Part shown: positions 21,874 to 31,291 of the stretch, piece after piece
How positions within the stretch are numbered: position 1 is the first letter of the stretch
Layout: the number at the start of each line of letters is the position of its first letter
Source: Datura wrightii
Lineage: Eukaryota > Streptophyta > Magnoliopsida > Solanales > Solanaceae
NCBI GenBank assembly: GCA_035772735.1
Contig: JASDFA010000008.1
Location: 3,950,501 to 4,014,500 of the forward strand
Reading direction: 5' to 3'
DNA: 64,000 nt
Translations under genes and position numbers: made by a program
Notes under the pieces: generated by a model
Seen by the model: the letters and a program-made list of their open reading frames with translations, nothing else
Databases searched by the model: none
Told to the model about the DNA's origin: nothing

Positions 21874-23220
21874 GTTGTAAATGTAAGAAAAAGCCTAGTG
21901 TTCACATTTGTTGATGGGTGCAGGTAAATAAGATGGAAAATATGAAGTTGGAACCAAAAACTAGAACATCAGTTCTGGTGCAAAAAGTCACAGAACGAGT
22001 CATCGTCTGACCTGACAACTCGTTCAACCAACTCGTGAAGAGAACTGCAGAAAATAGGGGAGCAACGGGAGACTTAATGATTCGTGTCTTCAAGAAACAA
22101 ATCGTCATGTCCCCCGTCAGGTATACTAGATCAAAGTCTGAATTAATAGGAAAAGGGTGATAATGGCTCACTCAACGAATCATTGGGAGACCAAACGAGT
22201 CATTAAGTAGCCCGTCTTAAAGCTACAATAGCCCAAGGACAACGACTCAGGCCACGACTCGTTGGATTACCCTACAAGTCGTTACCTGAGTCGTAGGTCC
22301 CAGGTAAGTTTGCTAAACTCCAGTCACGACACGAAAGGGATCAAAGAGTCGTTTAAGCACCTAACAACTCATCACACTGGGCGTTATAAAAATTAATGAC
22401 CATATCTAACCCGACCTAGGACTAGAATTTGGGGAAAATTTTAATTTAAATCAACAAAACCCGATTTCATTTACATACTCCCCATTAAACTTAAAACCTA
22501 CACAAACTTCAAATTTCCCTCTTCTATTCTTCTTCTTATTCACCCAAACCCCGTCGATAATATCTTTGACCTTGCACACCCAGTCATTCGAGCACACATC
22601 CCACACCTGATTGCACTCCATCATTGTTCAAGCATTTGTGTGAGTAATCTTCCCCATTAAAATCTGAATATTGCTGCATTTAAACAAAAAGTTTTTAGGA
22701 CCCATGTTGTGAATGAAATGGAATTTACTTTGTATAATATTGTGCTTATGAAAATCTATGCCTCTTGATACAAATAAACCCTAGGAAGATTTAAACAAAT
22801 GATTTCGATTGTATGTACACTGGGGTTGATTTAGGAATGTGGTGATTTTGTGTTTGTGTAGTTGAAATTAGGAAGAAGATGAAGTTGAAACGGGTGAACT
22901 GGAACTCTTAAGCACGAACCACATCATGAGTCGTTGGATCACCAAACGGCTCATTGTGTAGCTCGTCCTGTGTGGAAAAGTTAAGCTAATGAGGCAGTGT
23001 ACCTAATGACTCGTTGCCTTTGGCAACGACTCATTGGGACTAGTCGTCAAGTACACTGGACCAACTTGAAGGAAGTTCAGTCTGAGACGATGAGTGACCT
23101 CACGAGTCGTTATCAGTGGCAATGACTCATTTAGTCACCCGTCAGTACCACTGGGCACCAGCTCAAAAATGTTTTCTATTTCATCTCATCTTGCATACTA
23201 ATAATGTTTCCACAGGTACA
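21874..23220 (+). other. Non-coding spacer with near-palindrome arrays and C-rich leader
   Basis: Two clusters of ACGAGTCAT/AACGACTCAT/ACAACTCGT motifs lie at about 21975-22380 and 22920-23150, separated by an A/C-rich stretch with the look of an untranslated leader (22440-22640). The second cluster contains GGCAGTGTACCTAATGACTC, also typical of the LTRs. The spacer leads to the env-position ORF at 23221. It may be an internal promoter or leader for that ORF (inference). Confidence 0.6.
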
Positions 23221-24827
23221 ATGGCTCCAAGAGGTACACCAAAGAAGGGCCCAACAAAGAAACAAACACCTGAGTGCAGTCAACCTTCATATCATACACT
23301 GCGTGATGATTTGTTCTCCTCTAAAGAGTCAAGTGGATCTGAGGAAGAGTATGACATACAAGAAGAGCAGTTAGTGAGGAGATCCACCAGGGATAGGGCC
23401 CAACAAAGTTCAAATCTAACAGCGCTGGTCGATACTCCCACTCCACTTGCAAGAGATTCGCGCAGCCAAACTGATGAGAATGCTAGGGCTGCAGCTGCAC
23501 TTGTTCTTGAGGCTCCCACAACTGGGAAAAACACAGAGAGAGTTGATGAATCACATGCTCAACGAGGGCATTCTAATAATGAGCCGATGGAGACTTCAGA
23601 CACATCAAATGAGCAATCAAGAAATGTGGGAAGATGGTGTGTCCATGGCATGCAGGCTATATATAACCGAGATATTACTCCCAATGAAAAAGGCAATCCG
23701 AAGATGAGCATATATGAGGAGCCGAGGCTGGTCATTACAGGGCTTAAGATCTTCTAGAGCTACATGAAGTGTTTGATAAATACAAGTTTAGGTGGTCGAC
23801 CGAGCCATCAGGTAGCTACAGCCCGTGCTTAGTTTGAGATTTTTATGCAGCGTATGCAGCCACATTGCAGCATGTTGGAATTAGGGGGCCAGGATTGGAA
23901 GAAGAGGCCCGCATTAAATTAGGTTTTGGTGACAGAGACTTCGATAGATATTTCTGAGTGGACGATCTCCAGGATGCTGTATGGGCCAGATTATCAGGCT
24001 CCGATGAACACGATAGAATTTGATCACTGGCTATCTGAGCTGAAGAAAGTCAAACCAAGAAGTTGAATATTAAGGAGTGCATCCAGCAGTATACTTGGCT
24101 ATCTCAGATCATTGCTACGAGAGGTCCGCTAGTGAAATGGCTGCATGGTACAAAATCGCAGATAAAGAAGGCCATACTAAATTTTCAGGAAAATATTTGG
24201 TGGTCACTGGTGCGGCACAGGCTGGTACCAACCAGCAATGACAACATCCTTTCACTTGAGAGAGCAGCTTTGGTAGCAAGCATAATGTAGGGGTATGCCA
24301 TCAACTTCCTGAGATACATTGCTGAGGAGATTAGAGAGCGGGCAATCAATGATGGTAGTACCATTCCGTTTCCATGTTTGATTGATAGACTCCGTCAGGA
24401 GTCAAAGGTGCCAGTATTTCCATCAGTGGACCAGAGAGTAGTGGTCCAGAAGATTATCGATATCAGGTTAATTCGAGATGATACAAACCCGGTATCAAGG
24501 GAGAGGACTCAAGAAGCTGCATCTGCAGGAGCAATAATATTAGCAGAGGCATTTGGCAGCAGCATGCAGACTGATGCAACACAGTTCGCTGAGTTGGCAG
24601 CTGAGCCTATGGAGGGCAGAGAGAAAAGTAGCCAGCCTGAGGCTACAGATGTAGCGGTAATACCTCCACACCCGCCGATGTTCTTGAGTCATCATCTACT
24701 ACAGCAGCCCCGAGACCACTAGTTTCGCCTCCACGAGCCACAACAACCGGCCTAGTCATGGTTTCACAGGAGTTCTTAGTTGATATGGCTAGGGGACTAG
24801 CTAAGGCCGAGAAACAGCAGGCACACA
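23221..24827 (+). pseudogene. Env-position ORF with putative plant transposon protein domain, part 1
   Basis: The ATG at 23221 opens MAPRGTPKKGPTKKQTPECS, a basic N-terminus followed by an acidic and Ser/Thr-rich region to about 23700. After a frameshift near 23750 the middle matches the 'putative plant transposon protein' domain (PF20167 from memory) common in solanaceous Athila-like ORFs: FDKYKFRWSTEPSGSY near 23770, LYGPDYQAPMNTIEFDHWLS near 23970-24035 in another frame, and CLIDRLRQESKVPVFPSVDQ near 24376-24435. Further on, GLAKAEKQQAH runs up to the next insertion. At least two further frameshifts and stops occur (stop at about 23755). The ORF takes the position of the envelope-like gene in Athila, but I see no signal peptide or membrane segment. 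It continues at 30858 and 41137. Confidence 0.8.
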
Positions 24828-26447
24828 TGATGTAATGTGGATTTACAGAGCTATTGACGCTCAAAACTAAGAAAATAGCATGGACTTAAGTGTATTTATG
24901 TGGATATGAGGCACTTTTCCTTTGATTTTAGGATAAATGAGTGTTGGAACAATAAATTGCAAAAGGAAGCTAAAAGTGTGTAAAAAAGGGCAAAAGGTGC
25001 AGTCCACAGTATGATCCGTAGGATGGACCTACGAGTCATACTGAGGGCCTTAATGAGAAGCTGAAAGTTTACTTGGAAGACTGATCCCATGAGGCTTGTC
25101 ACGGGTCGTACCATGGTGGTACGAGTCATGGTAAGTCATTCGTGATGAAATCCAGAAGAATTGCACAGGAGGCTGATTCTCAGTATGAGAGTACCCTACG
25201 ACCCGTGAGATGAAGGTACAGTTCGTACCTTACCGATCGTGGTGAAGTTCAGACAAAGTTCAAAATATCAGAATCAAGCCACGGTGCAATGTACGAATCG
25301 TAGGATGTTGGTACGAATCGTACCTTGGCCCAACACTTGGCCAAAATTCAGCCAACACTTCAAGCCACGAGTTGATGCCACGGTCCGTGAGAAGTCCTTA
25401 CGAGTCGTAGGTGGACCCATGACGAGGTCGGCTACAGATATGGAAAGCATTCCTATTAATTTAGGAAAAGGATTCTTGTGTCCCTATAAATATTTTTTAT
25501 GTTTTATTTTTCATAGAGGACGACGAATAGACTTAATTCTAGTTGGAAAACATCGTAGTAAGCAATTTTACATCATTGGAAGCAAGAGTTGAGTTGGTTC
25601 AACCTTGTGATCAACCTTTTCTTGAATTCATCTTGTTCTTGCTACTTGTTATTCAAGATTCTGTGGATTAATTGAAGGAATTATTTTTCTCAATCATCTT
25701 TGTAAGTATTGTTTTATGTCTTCAATAATGAACAAAAATCACAACTTGCAACTATGAGAGGCTAAAACCTCCATAGCTAGGGTTGTTGGAACCATGGAGG
25801 ATTAACAAGTTAGGCTTGCACAAAGTGAGTCTAAAACCAATACTAATTACTTATATTCTAGTCTCTTCATCTTTAATGATTCTTAGCGGTGCGCAACATT
25901 AGGAAGTTCCTGAATTCTTTACTTTCTTTGGTCGAAGAGGTAGAGATTAGGAAAAGAGAATTACAATAGAGCCTTGATCTTGATGATCATTGTATTAACT
26001 TGAGCTGTGGTCATAGGATAGTTATATCTGGAACTTAGTGATAATGGTTAGTTTGCAAAACTCATGAGACTTAGTCGAGTAATTGAGGATAGTCATTCAA
26101 TAGGGACTGGTTGATCATGTGAATGAACCTAAGTTATCAGTTCTATAAGTAAGTATTGGTAAAGCTCACGAGTGTATACCAAAAGCTGTTATGAACCCAT
26201 GGGGAGCACAAACCCTTGTTATCCTTTAATTATTGATTCACAAATATAATCTTGACTGCTGTTTATTTCTATTGTTGATTTTTATTAGAATCCCCCCATT
26301 GTGAAGTAATTACCATACAAGTTCATCTATCGGCTGTAATCTAGATCTTCCATATTCCCTGTGGGATTGAACCCAACCTCTAGTTGGGTTCTTTATTGAC
26401 AACGTCCGCTTCATACTTTAGTTGAAAGTGTGGTTTGAGCGTTATCA
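24828..26447 (+). repeat. 5' LTR of Athila-like C-D
   Basis: It starts TGATGTAATGTGG and ends GAGCGTTATCA, 1,620 bp. The U3 region (25010-25430) contains ACGAGTCATACTG, TACGAGTCATGG, ACGAATCGTAGG and similar near-palindromes, followed by a TATA box at 25485. Confidence 0.93.
25485..25492 (+). promoter_or_regulatory. LTR TATA box
   Basis: TATAAATA after AGGAAAAGGATTCTTGTG. The upstream block is shared with the other Athila-like family (18133). Confidence 0.65.
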
Positions 26448-26452
26448 AAAAG

Positions 26453-26470
26453 TGGCGCTGTTGCCGAGGA
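26453..26470 (+). other. Primer-binding site, Asp tRNA type
   Basis: TGGCGCTGTTGCCGAGGA, five bases after the LTR, differs from the Asp-tRNA complement at two positions. Confidence 0.8.
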
Positions 26471-26739
26471 ATACGGTTAGGACTAGGCTATTAGCTTGTA
26501 TTTGACTTGTTGGTAGTTACTTTACTCTTGACATTTTTTTTCTTTTGTTTTTCTTTTTTGACATCCTCAGGTTTTCATCTAGGGATAAACCCTCCACTCA
26601 AACACCCAAAGATGAAACAGGAGAAGCTGCCAACCTAAATGGAAGGAATTGTGACTTATGATTCTTTGGCAGCTGTGATAATGGATTATGGAGATAATGG
26701 GATCCCAAAATATACATAGATAGTTAATGCCTTAAATGG

Positions 26740-27597
26740 GTAGGGTCATATAGCTTCATCCTAAAGAAGCTAGACCTGGATTTAAAGAACCATTCAACAC
26801 CACCGACCAAACCATCTGTGGAGGAACCACCTATCCTTGAGCTGAAAGCACTACCTCCAAATCTCAAGTATGCATTCCTTGGATAAAACAACACCTTGCC
26901 GGTTATAGTCGCTGCAACCTTATCCGTTGAGCAGGTGGAAGCTGTGGTCAACATATTGAAAAGATACAAGAAAGCAATCAGATGGACCATAGTTGATATC
27001 ATCGGAATCCCACCAGGCATATGCATCCATAAAATCCAGCTGGAACCAAATTCTGAGCCAACCATAGAGCATCAGCGTCGCCTGAACCCACCCATGTAAG
27101 AATTGGTGAAAATGGAGATTATTAAGTGGCTGGACACTGGGGTAATATATCCCATGCTAACAGTCAATGGGTAAGTCCTTTTCAATGCATACCAAAGAAG
27201 GGAGGGATTACGGTGGTTCCCAATGCAAGGAATGATGCTGCCAAGCTAAGGTTTAACCAAATCAATGAATTGGATGAATTTCGACTTGAGGAGTATGAGA
27301 GTGGAACAATTTATAAAGAACGAATGAAGATCTATCATGACAAAAAGATCACAAGAAGGGAGTTTAGCCCAGGTGACTTGGTATTGTTGTTCAACTCAAG
27401 ACTCCGGTTGCACCTTGGGAAGTTGAAATCTAGATGGATGAGACCTTACAGAATAGTGCAAGTGTCTCCGCATGGTGCAGTGGAACTTGAGAACAAAGAA
27501 GGAAAAAGATTCAAAGTAAATGGGCAAAAAAATAGTGTATCTGGGAGATGAAGATGAATTGAAAAGAGTGGAGGAAATATACCTTGATGATGCTTGA
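26740..27597 (+). pseudogene. Athila-like RT start fused to integrase C-terminus
   Basis: The first part is the region upstream of and into the RT fingers: ELKALPPNLKYAFLG (26839-26882), a stop, then TLSVEQVEAVVNILKRYKKA, IRWTIVDIIGIPPGICIHKI (26971-27030) and PTIEHQRRLNPPM, another stop, a frameshift near 27150, then SQWVSPFQCIPKKGGITVVP (27163-27222). At about 27237 this joins directly to an integrase C-terminal tail: LRFNQINELDEFRLEEYES and REFSPGDLVLLFNSRLRLHL, then RPYRIVQVSPHGAVELENKE. The fusion stays open, so the join is a clean deletion of everything between. A frameshift near 27525 precedes the normal end, EDELKRVEEIYLDDA with its stop at about 27597. No catalytic residues of RT or integrase remain. 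Confidence 0.87.
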
Positions 27598-27611
27598 GAA
27601 GTCACAAAAGT

Positions 27612-27661
27612 AACGTCGTGCCGCGATGTTAAATTAGGCGCTGCATGGGTGGCAACCCATG
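27612..27661 (+). ncRNA. Structured module copy 3 (C-D element)
   Basis: Right after the integrase stop: ACGTCGTGCCGCGATGTTAA, then AGGCGCTG and the hairpin CATGGG-TGGCAA-CCCATG (27644-27661). It corresponds to the module at 21705-21873, and CTGAGTAGCC follows at about 27671. One loop base differs (T for A), the stem is perfect. This places the module normally just after pol in these elements. Confidence 0.6.
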
Positions 27662-29254
27662 AGGGGTGAAGTCTGAGTAGCCACAGGTATGTCCCGTTTT
27701 CCTTCATGCTTATATTTCCCCGAAGCTCATTTTTTAAAAAGAGGGGGGGGGGGTGTACTTGTATTTTTGGGATATTTTTGTTCGTTTGAGGGTTTTTCTT
27801 GCTGTGTTTCTTTTCTCTCAGGCATGCTATCTAGTAGAACCGACATGTGTTAAGATTCTTTTTTGTTTTTAGTTGTGATTTTTGTTTGATTATAAAGTAA
27901 CTTAGGAATACTCAGCCAATGGATATGCACTACTTTTGTTGCTTTTGAAAAATTGACCCTGTTTTAAAAAATTTTGCTATGTATTTGTGACAACAATGCA
28001 TGATTTCTATGGATCGTTTGACGTCATTAATGTCATTTAGTTATTAATAGTTCTAGTCTTGTTAATCCATGTATGAACCAGACAGGGAAAGTGAAAATAG
28101 TTCATGTACCATGTGTGAGTGAGGTCTTAGTGTTTGTTGCGGTATGTTGCTAAAGATCTAGAACTTGCCTGGTTGGTCTCTGGATAGGATGAGGATGGTT
28201 GGTTAGGAGATGGTCATAGGTCATTTTTATTTTAGCTCAGTTTTAGCCTATATTGCCCTACCAAAGTGTCATGAATCCCTTGATCCCAAGTTTGAGCCTT
28301 AATAGACCATATTTCTTTGATTTACTTGTCAATCGTACCCATTTGTTTATAATGAACCTGTTTGGCCCTGGTCCTTCCTTGGATATTGTGAACCTCAACA
28401 TAAGCAATATTCTTAAGTTGAGGGTGGCTAGAATATGGTTGCATAAATGGTGGGAACGGGAGTAAAGAAAAGAAAAAAAATGGTGAAAAGTAAGGAGTGG
28501 TGAGGTGAAAAAGTAAAAAGCTGAAAATTTGAGAATATTGAGAAAAAAAAGAAAAATTCAAAATAGCTTGAAATTGTTGAAAAATCTGAAAAATCACCTA
28601 ACCCATGCAAATATTCATAAAATGGGAAAAAGGGAAGAAAAGAAGACAAAAAGAATGAAAGGTGAAATAGGAGAATGATGTAGCCAATGAATGTAGTGCC
28701 AAGGAAGGGATAGTCACTCATAAAATCTTTCATCTTTATCATGTCCAGTCCTAAGCCTACATTACAAGCCATATCAAGTCCTATAGTGATCTTAATTTTA
28801 CCATCTAAAAAACCAAAGAAGAGAAAATAAGGGCAAGCCTATGGTATATGATGTATAATACTTGCAGTCCTTTGAGAGAGTGAGTGCTTCATTTGCCCAG
28901 TCCCATGTTTCATTTGATACTTCATACTAGAGCAGGGACTTCATTTTTTGTGAGGGTACATGAATTATGTTTGCTTTTACCATTGGTCTGTGTGAAACAC
29001 ATAGGTGATGACTTCATTTCTTGTTCATAGCTAGATGACATGTCTTAATCCCTGAATATGATGTTTTGATGTTGCTTGCAATACGATAGCTGATGATGCT
29101 TCAGGAGGAAAGGTCAATAGAGTTTGTATATAGAGTGCACAAATTTGTTTGAGTTTTGGCTGTAGTATCTTAAGTTTATTTTCTAGTTGAGCATCGTGTT
29201 TAGTTTTTCTTTTTCTTTTCCTGAGGACATGCAAAAGTCTTAAGTTGAGGGTGT
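27662..29254 (+). other. 3' non-coding tail of Athila-like C-D
   Basis: No credible gene. It contains a G run (27741-27753), a purine-rich A/G stretch (28440-28680) that opens Phe-rich frames on the other strand, and blocks shared with the tail of element A-B, such as CAAGTCCTATAGTGATC and AATCCCTTGATCC. It ends in TAAGTTGAGGGTGT at 29241-29254, the plus-strand primer region used in this family. Confidence 0.7.
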
Positions 29255-30857
29255 TGATGTGCTGTGGATTTACAGCACTATTGACACTCAAAACTAAGAA
29301 AATAGCATGGACTTAGGTGTATTTATGTGCATATGAGGCACTTTTCTTTTGATTTAAGGATAAATGAGTGTAGGAACAATAAATTACAAAAGGAAGCTAA
29401 AAGTGTGAAAAAAAGGGCAAAAAGTGTAGTCCACAGTACGATCCGTAGGATGGACCTACGAGTCATACTAAGGGCGTTGATGAGAAGCTGAAAGTTTAAC
29501 CTGGAAGACTGATCCCATGAGACTTGTCACGGATAGTACCCTGGTGGTACGAGTCGTGGTAAGTCAATCGTGATGAAATCTAGAAGAATTGCATAGGAGC
29601 CTGATTCTCAGTACGATAGTACCCTTCGACCTGTGAGATGAAGGTATGAGTCGTACCATACCAGTCGTGGTGAAGTTCAGACAAAGTTCAAAATATCAGA
29701 ATCAAGCCACGGGTGCAATGTACGAGTTGTAGGATGTTGGTAGGAATCGTACCTTGGCCCAACACTTGGCCAAAATTCAGGCAACACTTCAAGCCACGAG
29801 TTGATGCCACAGTCCGTGAGAAGTCCCTACGAGTCGTAGGTGGACCCGTGAAGAGGTCGGCTACAGATATGGAAAGCAGTCCTGTTAGTTAAGGAAAAGG
29901 ATTCTTGTGTCCCTATAAATATTTTTTATGTTTTATTTTTCATAGAGGACGACGAACAGACTTAATTCTAGTAGGAAAACATTGTAGTAAGCAATTTCAC
30001 ATCGTTGGAAGAGAGAATTGAGTTGGTTCAACCTTGTGATCAACCTTTTCTTGAATTCATCTTGTTCTTGCTACTTGTTATTCAAGATTCTGTGGATTAA
30101 TTAAAGGAATTGTTTTTCTCAATCATATTTGTAAGTATTGTTTTATGTCTTCAATAATGAACACAAATCACAACCTTGCAACTATGAGAGGCTAAAACCT
30201 CCATAGCTAGGGTTGTGGGAACCATGGCGGATTAACAAGTTAAGGTTGCACAAAGTGAGTTTAAAACCAATACTAATTACTTATATTGTAGTCTCTTCAT
30301 ATTTAATGATTCTTAGTAGTGCGCAACATTAAGAAGTGCCTGAATTCTTTACTTGCTTTGGTCGAAGAGGTAGAGATTAGGAAAAGAGAATTACAATAAA
30401 GCCTTGATCTTGATGATCATTGTTTTAACTTGAGCTATGATAGCAGGATAGTTATATCTGGAACTTAGTGATAACGGTTAGTTTGAAAAACTCATGAGAC
30501 TTGGTCGAGTAATTAAGGATAGTCATTCAACAGGGATTGGTCGATCGTTTGAATGAACCTAAGTTATCAGTTCTGTAAGTAAGTATTGGTAAAGCTCACG
30601 AGTGTATACCCAAAGTTGTTATGAACCCATGGAAAACACAAACCCTAGTTATCCTTTAATTATTTATTCACAAATATAATCTTGTTGATTTTTATTAGAA
30701 TCCCCCCATTGTGAAGTAATTACCATACAAGTTCATCTACCGGCTGTAATCTAGATCTTCCATATTCCCTATGGGATCAACCCCAACCTCTAGTTGGGTT
30801 ATTTATTGAGAACATCCACTTCATACTTCAGTTGGAAGTGTGGTTTGAGCGTTACCA
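29255..30857 (+). repeat. 3' LTR of Athila-like C-D
   Basis: It starts TGATGTGCTGTGG and ends GAGCGTTACCA, 1,603 bp. It aligns with 24828-26447 throughout, including the near-palindrome array and the TATA box at 29914-29921. It lacks about 20 bp near 30684 that the 5' copy has. Confidence 0.93.
29914..29921 (+). promoter_or_regulatory. LTR TATA box
   Basis: TATAAATA in the same context as the box at 25485. Confidence 0.6.
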
Positions 30858-31291
30858 ACACACGACTCTACAGGTTAGAGTTTTGATGGAGCAGGTAAAG
30901 TCGTGGGTGTCAAAGGAGTTGGAGACACTGTCCAGTTCAGCGGATGGCCAACTGGATGCTTTTGAGAGGATAATGGATGAGCTCCTTGCACAGTTACAGG
31001 CGCCGGAGTTATCTAAGATGGTACTCTGAGCTAGGAGTGCTACTATATGAGGTGCGGGACTTGGCCGCATGACAGGTAGCTGCAGTACCTCCATCGATAC
31101 TGCCCGTGATAGAGGACGAGTTTGAAGAAGAATTGCCACTGATTTTTGACTTTATCACGGAGGATCCGATGGCACATGATAAGGGGAAGTGAGGAGGCAA
31201 GTGTTAATTATGATGCTTCTCTGCTCTGTCAGCAAAAACAAGAGCGGAGTGAGATGGAGAGAGCGCTGCATGAATCGAGAGAGAAGGCTCG
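30858..31291 (+). pseudogene. Env-position ORF of Athila A-B, part 2
   Basis: The frame left at 24827 continues here: TTLQVRVLMEQVKSWVSKEL, then LDAFERIMDELLAQLQAPEL up to a stop at about 31027. These residues look like an amphipathic, possibly coiled-coil helix. Shifted frames after that give an acidic stretch (31105-31170) and, near 31250-31290, EMERALHESREKAR up to the next insertion. The pieces fit the C-terminal part of the protein with the transposon-associated domain. Function unknown. Confidence 0.75.

Larger units (their letters stand above)
24828..30857 (+). mobile_element. Athila-like element C-D, deletion derivative, nested
   Basis: LTRs at 24828-26447 and 29255-30857 are flanked by an exact ACACA duplication (24823-24827 and 30858-30862). 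The 2.8 kb internal region has an Asp-type primer site, an RT start fused to an integrase end, one structured-module copy and a long non-coding tail. Gag, protease, most of RT, RNase H and the integrase core are gone. Removing the element keeps the host ORF in frame. The LTRs are similar by eye apart from scattered changes and a ~20-bp deletion in the second (near 30684). Confidence 0.94.

Noticed and set aside
28322..28772. Overlapping Phe-rich minus-strand reading frames (91 and 114 codons)
   Set aside because: They are the antisense of an A/G-rich tract in the non-coding tail of the C-D element; the hydrophobic look comes from composition, and the matching tract in element A-B does not keep the frame.
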